A DNA stretch of 53,824 nucleotides from an uncultured Verrucomicrobiales bacterium. Its GTDB lineage: Bacteria; Verrucomicrobiota; Verrucomicrobiia; Verrucomicrobiales; Akkermansiaceae. Position 1 is the first letter of the stretch; the number at the start of each line of letters is the position of its first letter. Under the pieces are notes generated by a model. It searched no databases. It was given only the letters and a program-made list of their open reading frames with translations, and had not been told where the DNA came from. Where the stretch lies: NCBI GenBank assembly GCA_937928425.1, contig CALFVL010000035.1, positions 1 through 53,824 on the forward strand, read 5' to 3'. This document shows positions 42,638 through 50,638 of this stretch, piece by piece. The position numbers and the translations under genes are program-made.

Positions 42638-43837
42638 TTAAGCCTCAGAAAGAGCTGCCACTCCAGGGAGCGTCTTCCCTTCTAAGAGTTCCAGACTCGC
42701 TCCACCCCCAGTGGAAATAAAGCTCATCTGCTCTGCCACGCCGAACTTCACCGCCGCCGTGACTGAATCCCCTCCACCTACGATGCTTAAGGCACCACTC
42801 TCCACCACAGCCTCCGCGATCGCTCGGGTCCCCTTAGAGAAACAATCTTTCTCAAATACCCCCATCGGACCATTCCAGAGCACCGTCTTAGCACCCGCGA
42901 GAACCTCTTTAAACTCCTCGATTGCCACATCACCGATGTCGATCCCCTCCTTATCCGCAGGAATCGCCCCTCCTTGGCCATAAACCTCCGTATTCCAAGT
43001 TTCAGCCCCCTCTTTAAATTCCTTCGTAATCCGTGTATCAGCAGGGAGTAAGAAATTCACCCCCTTCGCCTTCGCCGTCTCCAGAATCTCCAGCGCGAGT
43101 GCCTGCTTATCATCCTCCACCAGACTCATCCCCACCTCATAACCTTGAGCCTTGCGGAAAGTGTAAGCCATCGCTCCACCGATCAAAATCGTATCCGCCT
43201 TCTCTAACAAAGCTGAAATCACCTCAATCTTATCACTCACCTTGGCACCGCCCATAATCACCACAAAAGGACGCTCGGCCTTAGCCAGCTTCCCCTCCAG
43301 ATACTCCAACTCACGCTCGATCAAAAGACCCATCACACTCTGATCCACATAATGAGTCACCCCTTCAGTCGAAGCATGCGCACGGTGCGCCGTGCCGAAG
43401 GCATCATTCACGAAAATCTTCGCTGACCCCGCTAAAGCCTTAGCGAACTCCCCATCATTCTTCTTCTCCTCCGCATAGTAACGCGTGTTTTCTAAAAGAA
43501 GAACATCCCCGCCACCCATCTCTGCGCGTAATGCAGCCGTCTCCTCTCCGATGCAGTCCTCGGCGAAGGTCACATCCTGTTCCAGTAACTCACAGAGCCG
43601 AGCCGCCACCGGCTCCAGCGAATACTTCTTCTCACGTGCCTCACTAGGTCTCCCCATATGAGAGCAAAGAACCAGCTTAGCGCCCTCTGCAAGGAGATGC
43701 TTAATCGTCGGTAAAGCAGCCCGGATCCGAGTCTCGTCGGTAATCTCTAACGCCTCATTTTTAGGCACATTAAAATCGGCTCGCATTAAAACCTCTTGGC
43801 CTGCCACATCAACATCACGGATCGTAAGTTTACTCAT
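42638..43837 (-). CDS. pgk: phosphoglycerate kinase
   Basis: A 399-residue glycolytic kinase that makes ATP from 1,3-bisphosphoglycerate. VLMRADFNVPKN opens the protein, then LVLCSHMGRPSEAREK, LLENTRYYAEEKKND, FVVIMGGAKVSDKI, ILIGGAMAYTF, VLWNGPMGVFEKD and GGGDSVTAAVKFG, in family order. The length is standard. The gene stands alone here, with no gap gene next to it. The hinge segment and C-terminal phosphate-binding loops are intact. A TTGACA is visible on the minus strand at about 43882-43877, but I saw no matching -10. Confidence 0.97.
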   Translation of the reverse strand: MSKLTIRDVDVAGQEVLMRADFNVPKNEALEITDETRIRAALPTIKHLLAEGAKLVLCSHMGRPSEAREKKYSLEPVAARLCELLEQDVTFAEDCIGEETAALRAEMGGGDVLLLENTRYYAEEKKNDGEFAKALAGSAKIFVNDAFGTAHRAHASTEGVTHYVDQSVMGLLIERELEYLEGKLAKAERPFVVIMGGAKVSDKIEVISALLEKADTILIGGAMAYTFRKAQGYEVGMSLVEDDKQALALEILETAKAKGVNFLLPADTRITKEFKEGAETWNTEVYGQGGAIPADKEGIDIGDVAIEEFKEVLAGAKTVLWNGPMGVFEKDCFSKGTRAIAEAVVESGALSIVGGGDSVTAAVKFGVAEQMSFISTGGGASLELLEGKTLPGVAALSEA

Positions 43838-44016
43838 AACTTTAAGCCCCTTCCGTGCCGGAGAGCAAGGCCCCTGTCAAGAAAGGGATGTGCGTATTCC
43901 CCGCTAAAGCGCCTATAACTGAAAGGTGAGAAAGAAGAATAAGACAGCGTGAAAAGAGCGCCCTTCCCTGACTCGCCACTTGACCCCACGTCCCCTCTCC
44001 CCTACTTCCCTCAGGC

Positions 44017-44577
44017 ATGGCAATCGTCGCAACGAATCTTAAACGTGGTCAGTGCATTCAGTATGAAGGTGAGCGTGGAGTCGTCCTCGGCTTAGAGCAC
44101 CGCACTCCGGGGAAAGGAAACGCCCTCATCGCCGCAACGATCCGTTCCTTCAAATCTGGTAAGACCAAGACCATACGCTTCGCCTCCAGTGAAAAGGTCG
44201 ACATTGTCGATACCGACCGCCAGAAGCTAGAGTTCTCCTACGCTGAGCCAGGCACCTACCACTTTATGGATCCTGTTTCCTTCGAGTCCGTAGGAATTGA
44301 TGAAGGCTTCGTAGGAGATGCTAAAAATTTCATCAAAGAAGGCCAGGTGGTCGAAATTCTCTTCATCGAGGAGAATCCTGTTTCGATTGATCTGCCCGAT
44401 AACGTAGAACTCAGCGTTTCTGACACCTCAGAGGGACTTAAGGGAGATACCGCAAATAACCCCACCAAGCCAGCCACTCTTGAGACTGGCCTTACGGTGC
44501 AAGTCCCTCTCTTTGTGAAGCAAGGTGACATCGTAAAGGTCAGCACTAAAGACAGTGCTTACATGGGCCGCGCTTAA
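44017..44577 (+). CDS. efp: elongation factor P
   Basis: A 186-residue elongation factor P, which relieves ribosome stalling at polyproline stretches. The KOW-like domain I is MAIVATNLKRGQCIQYEGER. The tip loop PGKGNALI holds K33, equivalent to the modified lysine 34 of E. coli. Domains II and III follow, with the C-terminal TVQVPLFVKQGDIVKVSTKDSAYMGR a textbook ending. No EpmA, EpmB or EarP gene is in the window. The lysine tip would fit EpmA-type modification or none. The proteins on the + strand here are rich in proline runs, so EF-P would be in demand. A good terminator follows. Confidence 0.96.
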   Translation: MAIVATNLKRGQCIQYEGERGVVLGLEHRTPGKGNALIAATIRSFKSGKTKTIRFASSEKVDIVDTDRQKLEFSYAEPGTYHFMDPVSFESVGIDEGFVGDAKNFIKEGQVVEILFIEENPVSIDLPDNVELSVSDTSEGLKGDTANNPTKPATLETGLTVQVPLFVKQGDIVKVSTKDSAYMGRA

Positions 44578-44613
44578 TCATCATCATCCGGCTTCAGCAC
44601 CCTCTGGGTGATC

Positions 44614-44649
44614 ACCCGTATGTGAGAAAACTCGCCTACGGGTTTTTTG
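44614..44649 (+). terminator. intrinsic terminator after efp
   Basis: CCCGTATGTGAG (44614-44625) pairs with CTCGCCTACGGG (44630-44641) around an AAAA loop, with one mismatch and one G-T pair. A run of six T residues (44643-44648) follows. It lies 36 bases after the efp stop and before the small membrane-protein gene. Confidence 0.93.
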
Positions 44650-44685
44650 TTTCTCATCTTAGCAAACTCCGTTAGTTTTCTGGCA

Positions 44686-44826
44686 ATGAAGAACTTCTTC
44701 CTCCTTCTTTTTGCACTACTAATCATCGTAGTCTTTGGCGGATCTGCCTTCTTCTTCTGGGACATCTCAAAGGGGGCCCGCTTTGAACGTCTAGACCAAA
44801 GCAGCACTGAGACTGAGACCCCTTAG
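44686..44826 (+). CDS. 46-residue predicted membrane protein
   Basis: A tiny gene with an ATG and TAG stop, encoding 46 residues: MKNFFLLLFALLIIVVFGG, then SAFFFWDISKGARFERL and a Thr/Glu tail ending TETETP. The first 25 residues form one strong hydrophobic helix after MKN, so it is a single-pass membrane protein or an uncleaved signal anchor. A terminator ends about 37 bases before it, so it needs its own promoter. The stop codon overlaps the convergent zinc-ribbon gene by 4 bases. Support is only the clean frame, membrane-like content and position, since no family is recognised. Confidence 0.5.
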   Translation: MKNFFLLLFALLIIVVFGGSAFFFWDISKGARFERLDQSSTETETP

Positions 44827-46427
44827 CGAGAGCGGATCGAGTCGATCGCATTCTGAGCAATGATTTTCACCTCTGCGTCTCCCCTCGCTTTCGCTTTTTC
44901 TAGTGCCGCAAGTGACTTATCAGTTCCTGTCTTCTCTAAAATGAGAATGGCCGATTTTTTAAGGCGCTCAGGAGACTCTTCGAGATGAAAGAGCAGACGT
45001 TTCTCTGCCTTACTTCCTAAGTCAATATACTGGCGGCTCCATAACTCTGGGTCCTTACCCCAGAGCTGGTCAACGATGGCGAGAGCTCCTTCAGCCTCAT
45101 TGTCATTAAGATAATTCACGAAAGACTTAGGAACGACGACTCCAGTCTCGATCCATTTTTTAACATTCCTCTCAGCCACTTGGATACAAGCTGCCTGACC
45201 ACTGGCCCATATCCGTAAGGCCTTCCCCAGATCAGAAAGAAGAGCGGGGTCATCTTCCTCCGCTAGGATTCTCATAAACTCAGGAACAATCTTTTCACCA
45301 TGTAGAAGCTGAATCTCAGGACGAAGACTCGCAAGACGTGCCACTGCATCCCGCACTCGTGTCGGGTCCAGCGCTTTTAACTCATTCAAGTTATTGGAGA
45401 AAAAACCAGGATGGCTAGAGTCGGTGAGTTTTTTCAAAAGCCCCCCGCTCGGCTCCGAAAAGAGAGTGGATGCTAATTTTAAGTCGATGAGGCGGTACTC
45501 TGGATAAGTGCGGACCTCTCCGAGGCGCTCATCACAGCGGCGGGCCACCGTATCAAAGTCTAAAGGAAGGCCGGAGATGACCAAGAGACTATCTTTATCA
45601 TTATTCCGAGTGTAGCGGCCAATTCCCTCACTGGGAGGGATACTAAGCACCTTCATAAGGAATTTTTCAATCTCATGATACTGACGGCCTGTCATGTTCT
45701 CAATGAAAATGCCCACCACATAATCCTCACCTTCCACGCCATGCTTATCGACCATTTCATTAATCTTACGCTGCATCCCGAAGAAGCCCACTCGCGCTTT
45801 AATGCCAGCTTCATCGAGGCGGTCTGTGGAGTCAGTATCCTGCTCCTTTTCATTCTCCTCTGTAATATTGAAACCCGCGTAGGGAGTCAGATAAACTGGA
45901 CGCATGAAGACGAGCGTAAGGAGCCCCGCCGTGAGAATAAGTGACACCATGATCGCTCTTTTACGCCAATTCTTAGCACCTGAGATGATTAAAAAAGAAC
46001 TTAGCAAACCCACGAAAGCACCTAAGATGATGCGCTTTTCCTTAAGGACGTCTTGAAACACTCCATCTTCTGAAGAGCCGATTAAAAAGATTAAACTATA
46101 GATAAGAATCAGGCCCAAGCCACAACCAAGGGCAATCCGCTGCCCAGCTGAAGCGGGCATAATGGCATCTAACTGGGGCGCGTAAGCTCTCTCTGCGACA
46201 GGCTTCACTCCTTTCTCATCTTGCTTAGTGGAATCACGGCCTAAGCGATTTAAAAAATCCTCTTCACGGTGCTCCCCCGGATAAACTCGGACCCGCTCAT
46301 GGATGACCGAGTCTTCTTTTACAGGGAAACGATGGTCACACGCGCCACACTCTACGGTCTTACCAGTGAGGTCTTTTTCGACAGAAAAACGCTTACTGCA
46401 CTTAGGGCATTGAATTTTAAGATTCAT
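44823..46427 (-). CDS. MJ0042-type zinc-ribbon membrane protein with helical C-terminal repeat region
   Basis: A 534-residue protein with an N-terminal MJ0042-like zinc ribbon (C7-C10 and C27-C30; IQCPKCSKRFSV and KTVECGACDHRF). A basic/acidic linker and three membrane helices at about 98-116, 131-150 and 158-175 follow. The remaining 340 residues are predicted extracytoplasmic or cytoplasmic alpha-helical, with Ala/Leu-rich repeats near residues 330-530 that resemble HEAT-like repeats (for example SAILILEKTGTDKSLAALEKA). The zinc-ribbon module recurs in Verrucomicrobiota and Planctomycetota proteins. The function is unknown. It is convergent with the small membrane-protein gene. Confidence 0.75.
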   Translation of the reverse strand: MNLKIQCPKCSKRFSVEKDLTGKTVECGACDHRFPVKEDSVIHERVRVYPGEHREEDFLNRLGRDSTKQDEKGVKPVAERAYAPQLDAIMPASAGQRIALGCGLGLILIYSLIFLIGSSEDGVFQDVLKEKRIILGAFVGLLSSFLIISGAKNWRKRAIMVSLILTAGLLTLVFMRPVYLTPYAGFNITEENEKEQDTDSTDRLDEAGIKARVGFFGMQRKINEMVDKHGVEGEDYVVGIFIENMTGRQYHEIEKFLMKVLSIPPSEGIGRYTRNNDKDSLLVISGLPLDFDTVARRCDERLGEVRTYPEYRLIDLKLASTLFSEPSGGLLKKLTDSSHPGFFSNNLNELKALDPTRVRDAVARLASLRPEIQLLHGEKIVPEFMRILAEEDDPALLSDLGKALRIWASGQAACIQVAERNVKKWIETGVVVPKSFVNYLNDNEAEGALAIVDQLWGKDPELWSRQYIDLGSKAEKRLLFHLEESPERLKKSAILILEKTGTDKSLAALEKAKARGDAEVKIIAQNAIDSIRSR

Positions 46428-46519
46428 AGTGGTGAAAGGGTGGTGATCGGCAGAAGCCTCCCTAAGTATCCGTGTTTTAGACTAAACTGACAACTATTCC
46501 GTTCATAAAATAGCCAGCT

Positions 46520-47140
46520 CTAGAGCTCTGAAGGATGCTTAATTTTGGAAATTGCAGCCATAATCCGATCAGAAATCGCTTGGTAAGCCTCCCGTCCCTT
46601 CGCTTTTTTCTCCTCTTCAGTCAGGGTGATGGGGTCTCCCACCACGATCGTGATCGGGTGAAAGCGCAGGCGCCCACTTCCTCGGGGAAGAGCCTCAAAC
46701 GCTCCAAAAATCCGAATTGGTTGGATCGTCGCCTTAGCCTTCGTGGCGATAAGTCCCACACCGGGTTCTCCAGCTTGGAGCTCCCCTGTCAAGGTGCGTG
46801 CACCCTCCGGGAAGACCACCACCTGCTCGCCGCTTTTTAAAATCTTAATGATTCTTTTAAGGCTGCTCATATCAGGAGCTTCTTGATCCACCGGAATCGC
46901 ATTCCATCGGGGATAAAGCCACTTGGTGGGCCCTTTAAAAAGAGTCTTACGTGCCAGATAGTAAACCTCCTCATCCCAAGCGATCCCCACGAGAGGTGGG
47001 TCTAAGAAACTCTCATGATTCGCCGCGATCAAGAGAGGACCTGACTGGACCAACTTCTCCCGCCCCACCACCTGATAACGAAAAAACGCCTTTGCTGCGG
47101 CCCGAAAAACACTATGCCCGATCCAGTATATTGTCTTCAT
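46520..47140 (-). CDS. plsC: 1-acyl-sn-glycerol-3-phosphate acyltransferase
   Basis: A 206-residue acyltransferase that acylates lysophosphatidic acid to phosphatidic acid in membrane lipid synthesis. The HX4D motif is in ANHESFLDPPLVG and the FPEG motif in VVFPEGARTLTG; VGLIATKAKATIQPI is the later conserved block. Its N-terminal helical part is short. It begins four bases after the cmk stop, continuing the tyrA, aroA, cmk and plsC run. The cmk-plsC pair is also known in Chlamydiae, another PVC group. No strong terminator was seen downstream. Confidence 0.93.
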   Translation of the reverse strand: MKTIYWIGHSVFRAAAKAFFRYQVVGREKLVQSGPLLIAANHESFLDPPLVGIAWDEEVYYLARKTLFKGPTKWLYPRWNAIPVDQEAPDMSSLKRIIKILKSGEQVVVFPEGARTLTGELQAGEPGVGLIATKAKATIQPIRIFGAFEALPRGSGRLRFHPITIVVGDPITLTEEEKKAKGREAYQAISDRIMAAISKIKHPSEL

Positions 47141-47144
47141 GTTA

Positions 47145-47795
47145 TTAATCTTCCCAGCCTAGTTCTATGAGCGCTTCTTGAGCGGCGAGCACCGTTTGAT
47201 CAATCGTCAGGCTGGAAGAGTCGATCACGATGGCTCCCTCAGAAATTTTAAGTGGTGAGGCCTCACGCTGACTATCTTGAGCATCCCGCTCAGCCACCAC
47301 GTCCGCTTCACCATCCTTAGAGCGGCGGGCTGCACGCACTTCCTCTGAAGCATCAATATAAATTTTAAAGGGCGTTTCAGGAAAAACCACCGAGCCGATA
47401 TCTCGCCCCTCCATGACCACATCATCACTCTCGAGATAAGCCCTCTGCATAGCTACCAGACCTTCACGGAGTTTAGAAAAAGAGGCTAAGGTGGAGACAT
47501 TTTCATTCACCGCCGGAGTCCTAAGTTCCGAGCTGAGCATCCGCCCATTCACCGAGATCGTAGAAACCCCATCTTCCACACCACAAATGATTTTCATCCG
47601 CTCAAAGGCCTGAATCACTGCATCTTGATCACTAGGCAGGATTCCATCTTGGAGGATTTGCCAAGTGACGGCACGGTACATCGCACCTGAATTCACCATA
47701 ATGAGCCCCAGACGGGCAGCGAGACACTTCGCCACTGTACTTTTTCCAGAAGCGGCAGGTCCGTCAATCGCGACAGCTCGGTGAGAAGCACTCAT
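47145..47795 (-). CDS. cmk: cytidylate kinase
   Basis: A 216-residue CMP/dCMP kinase with VAIDGPAASGKSTVAKCLAARL as its P-loop, MVNSGAMYRAVTW next, and VVMEGRDIGSVVFPETPFKIYIDAS with the catalytic core. The later AARRSKDGEADVVAERDAQDS matches the lid. The start overlaps the aroA stop by one base, TAATG, which couples their translation. aroA-cmk gene neighbours are common in bacteria. The length is typical. Confidence 0.96.
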   Translation of the reverse strand: MSASHRAVAIDGPAASGKSTVAKCLAARLGLIMVNSGAMYRAVTWQILQDGILPSDQDAVIQAFERMKIICGVEDGVSTISVNGRMLSSELRTPAVNENVSTLASFSKLREGLVAMQRAYLESDDVVMEGRDIGSVVFPETPFKIYIDASEEVRAARRSKDGEADVVAERDAQDSQREASPLKISEGAIVIDSSSLTIDQTVLAAQEALIELGWED

Positions 47796-49105
47796 TATTT
47801 ACAGATTTCTTGGAGGTGTTCTAAAAAATTCGGGTAGGAAGTCGCCACGCACTCGGTATTTGTAATCGTAGTCTGTCCTTCTTGTGCGAGAAGCCCTGCG
47901 ATTGCGAAAGCCATCGCGATTCGGTGGTCACCGTAACTATCAAGAGTAGCCCCCTTAAGACTCTGTCCGCCGGTAACGATCAGGCCATCTTCAAACTCCT
48001 CCACATCTGCGCCCATCAGGCGGAGGTTCTCAGTGGTAGTCTCGATGCGGTCTGTCTCCTTCACTCGGAGTTCAGCTGCATTACGGATGACCAATTCCCC
48101 CTCGGCTAAAGCTCCAGCCACCGCTAGAATCGGGACTTCATCAATGAGATTAGGAACTTCCTCCCGCTTAATTTCAGTGCCCTTGAGCTGACGCCCGATG
48201 ATCTCAATACTCCCTCTGGGTTCCCCTCCGTCTTCATGCTGAACGTGATCTCTAATGTGCGCTCCCATGCGGATGAGCACATCTAATAAGGCGGTCCGAG
48301 TCGGGTTGAGGCCCACATTGCTTAACAAAAGGCGAGACCCCGGCACGCAGGCGGCTGCGACGATCCAGAAGGCCGCACTAGAAATATCACCCGGCACGAC
48401 AAGGTCCCGGGAACGCACTTTTTGCCCTCCGTAGACCGATATCTCATTTCCTTCCGTCTTCACCTTCACACCGAAGGAATTCAGCATACGCTCCGTGTGG
48501 TCACGATTGATCGCTGGCTGAATCACCGTGGTCTTATCTGGAGCGAACATTCCTGCGAGCAGAACCGCGCTTTTCACCTGCGCACTCGCCATCGGCATTT
48601 CATAAGTGATTGGACTTAGACTCCCTCCGGTGATGGCCAAAGGAGCACAGCCCGGCTTCTCACCCCTCGTCTCAAATTGAGCACCCATCTCAGCTAGCGG
48701 CGTAATGATCCGTCCCATCGGTCGCCCTGAAAGGGACTCATCACCCACTAAAACACTATCAAATTTCTGCGCTGCTAAGACGCCTGCTAAGAGGCGCATT
48801 CCCGTTCCTGAATTACCACAATCCAGCTCCACACTAGCCTTCTCTAAATTCCCTCCACAACCGTGAATGACAAGATCTACTGGGCGCTCATCAGTCCCAT
48901 TCTCCACCTCATACTTGACCCCTAATTGAGCCATCGCCCGGAGCGTATTGACACAGTCTTCACTAGGGAGAAAATTCTCCACATAACAAGACCCGTCCGA
49001 GAGTCCGGCCAGAATAGCAGCACGGTGGGAGATGCTCTTATCACCTGGGACCGCGATTTCTCCGGTGATTTTTTTTAGCGGACTGACTTTAATGGTCTCA
49101 CTCAT
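47795..49105 (-). CDS. aroA: 3-phosphoshikimate 1-carboxyvinyltransferase
   Basis: A 436-residue EPSP synthase, the sixth enzyme of the shikimate pathway. It joins shikimate-3-phosphate and phosphoenolpyruvate. Conserved segments are GDKSISHRAAIL, VELDCGNSGTGMRLLAG, SLSGRPMGRI, RDHTERMLNSFGV and ELRVKETDRI, in the right order. Family-class cannot be fixed by eye; NSGTGMR has alanine replaced relative to NAGTAMR of plant-type (class I) enzymes, so it is more like class II. The start overlaps the tyrA stop by 4 bases (ATGA). Confidence 0.96.
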   Translation of the reverse strand: MSETIKVSPLKKITGEIAVPGDKSISHRAAILAGLSDGSCYVENFLPSEDCVNTLRAMAQLGVKYEVENGTDERPVDLVIHGCGGNLEKASVELDCGNSGTGMRLLAGVLAAQKFDSVLVGDESLSGRPMGRIITPLAEMGAQFETRGEKPGCAPLAITGGSLSPITYEMPMASAQVKSAVLLAGMFAPDKTTVIQPAINRDHTERMLNSFGVKVKTEGNEISVYGGQKVRSRDLVVPGDISSAAFWIVAAACVPGSRLLLSNVGLNPTRTALLDVLIRMGAHIRDHVQHEDGGEPRGSIEIIGRQLKGTEIKREEVPNLIDEVPILAVAGALAEGELVIRNAAELRVKETDRIETTTENLRLMGADVEEFEDGLIVTGGQSLKGATLDSYGDHRIAMAFAIAGLLAQEGQTTITNTECVATSYPNFLEHLQEICK

Positions 49106-49941
49106 TTTACTTGCGATGGTAGGCTCGGGTTTTCTTTTCGGACTTTTACCTCCGCGAGATAATCCTGCAGCCCTTTCTTGTCCGAATTTGCCAGTTGATC
49201 AAGCATCTCTGAGATCTCCTTTTGAGCATCTCCCAGAGCTCGTATCAAGGCATCACGATTTTCTACCATGATTTCTGCCCACATCGCAGGGTCTCCTCCT
49301 GCCACTCGCGTCGTATCCCTAAACCCCCCACCAGCTAACTCTAAATCTCGTGGTGAGCGCAGGGCCGCCGCCGCCGTCGCCACCGCCATCGCGTGAGGAA
49401 GATGACTAATCCGGGCCACCGCTTGATCATGAGCTGCCGCCTCCATCAGAACACAGTGGCATCCTAGTTTTTTCCAAAATCCCTCTAGCTCCCTGATCTC
49501 ATTTTCTGGTCGCTCTTGATCATTAGTAAGCACACACACTGCTCCTTGAAAAAGATCACCTCGGGCCGCCTCAATTCCGGTCTGTTCAGATCCTGCCATC
49601 GGGTGGCTCCCGATAAAAGGGATCTTGAAACCATTTGCTAGCTCGTGAGGTAGCACCTTCACACTGCCCACATCTGTCACGAGGCAGCCAGCTTCTAAAA
49701 AGGCCTTCGACTGCTCAGCGAGTCCCGCCATCACCCCCACCGGAACTGCTAAAATCACAAGATCTGCACCCTCCAGAGCCTCCGCCAAATCAGTCGTTGC
49801 CATCAGGCCCAGGGCACGAGTGGCCGCCACCCGCGCTGGGTTTCTTCCCCACAAAGCCACCTCATACCCAGCAGCCCTAGCCGCAAGTCCTACCGACCCT
49901 CCTAAAAGGCCCGGACCTAGAATAGTAACCCGTGAGAACAT
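49102..49941 (-). CDS. tyrA: prephenate dehydrogenase
   Basis: A 279-residue NAD-dependent dehydrogenase that converts prephenate to 4-hydroxyphenylpyruvate for tyrosine synthesis. The N-terminal TILGPGLLGGSVGLAARAAGY is the nucleotide site; LVTDVGSVK and GSHPMAGSEQTGIEAA are catalytic-region blocks, and RISHLPHAMAVATAAA carries conserved His. It could be an arogenate enzyme instead; specificity cannot be told. It is the first gene of the tyrA-aroA-cmk-plsC run. No chorismate mutase domain is fused. Confidence 0.92.
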   Translation of the reverse strand: MFSRVTILGPGLLGGSVGLAARAAGYEVALWGRNPARVAATRALGLMATTDLAEALEGADLVILAVPVGVMAGLAEQSKAFLEAGCLVTDVGSVKVLPHELANGFKIPFIGSHPMAGSEQTGIEAARGDLFQGAVCVLTNDQERPENEIRELEGFWKKLGCHCVLMEAAAHDQAVARISHLPHAMAVATAAAALRSPRDLELAGGGFRDTTRVAGGDPAMWAEIMVENRDALIRALGDAQKEISEMLDQLANSDKKGLQDYLAEVKVRKENPSLPSQVK

Positions 49942-49954
49942 GATAAAGATTAGG

Positions 49955-49989
49955 AAAAAAAGAGCCGGACTCCCATCTGGAAATCCGGC
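49955..49989 (-). terminator. intrinsic terminator of the Lys/Ala-rich lipoprotein gene
   Basis: On the minus strand GCCGGA (49989-49984) pairs with TCCGGC (49969-49964) across a 14-base loop, then seven T residues (49961-49955) follow after two bases. It lies 24 bases beyond the stop of the 50014-50526 gene and just before tyrA. Confidence 0.88.
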
Positions 49990-50013
49990 ACTGGGAAATT
50001 TAAATGAACCACC

Positions 50014-50526
50014 CTAGGGGACTCGGAACTTATGATCAGGGTTTCCATCGTTCGGGTCACGCACCACTGAACCTCCGGGAATACCACGCACATCCACCGC
50101 CTTATTCGTCCATGGATTAAAGACGAAACCGGGCTTCCCGGGGATCGAAGTCGCCGTCCGGAACTTACTCTTAGGCTTCACCACTGGCTTCTTTGGAGTC
50201 GGTGGAGGAGTCGGCTTAGCTTGAGGCTTAGAGCTCGAGACACTACTGCTAGAAGAGCTATTAGACTTCTTAGCTCTAGCCTCCGCCTCTCGCTTCTTTT
50301 TCAGCCGCGCACGCCGTGCCGCAGCCTCTTTATTCGCCTGGATTCTGGCGGCCTCTCTCTTCGCTGCTGCGCTCGAGTTCTGGGCCGGCTTCGTCGCCAC
50401 GGTCTTCTTGACAGGAACCGGCTTCGCCGCTCCCCTCTTCACACCACCAAGGGGAACTGAAGGAGAACAGCTAGTAAAGAAAAGGCCCGTGAAGATGAGC
50501 CCGACAAAAGGTTTGAGTGAAAACAT
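50014..50526 (-). CDS. Lys/Ala-rich lipoprotein with a small C-terminal domain
   Basis: A 170-residue predicted lipoprotein. The signal peptide FVGLIFTGLFFTSC has a TSC end with the lipidated cysteine near residue 20. A long low-complexity region follows: Ala/Lys/Arg-rich (about 45-90) with ARRARLKKKREAEARAKK, then a Ser run and a Pro/Lys linker (about 90-120). The conserved-looking C-terminus contains NPWTNKAVDVRGIPGGSVVRDP and DHKFRVP. I use the ATG at 50526 because it sits next to the signal sequence; the frame extends to 50541. The layout suggests a surface lipoprotein with a flexible charged stalk. It has its own terminator. Confidence 0.72.
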   Translation of the reverse strand: MFSLKPFVGLIFTGLFFTSCSPSVPLGGVKRGAAKPVPVKKTVATKPAQNSSAAAKREAARIQANKEAAARRARLKKKREAEARAKKSNSSSSSSVSSSKPQAKPTPPPTPKKPVVKPKSKFRTATSIPGKPGFVFNPWTNKAVDVRGIPGGSVVRDPNDGNPDHKFRVP

Positions 50527-50638
50527 GACTTTGAAAATCAATTGAGTTGGGGATAGCTTTTCGCCAAGCCACTATAAAACCTGACGAAGATCTTTTTGCG
50601 AGCTTTCGCCCTCTTGTCAAGCCACCACCTAGCTCTAA

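Noticed and set aside
43838-44016. Gap before efp as a possible tRNA or riboswitch
   Set aside because: No cloverleaf or known riboswitch core was visible on either strand.
46514-46527. Palindromic CAGCTCTAGAGCTCTG near the end of plsC
   Set aside because: Short, overlaps the stop codon, and no T tract; probably chance.
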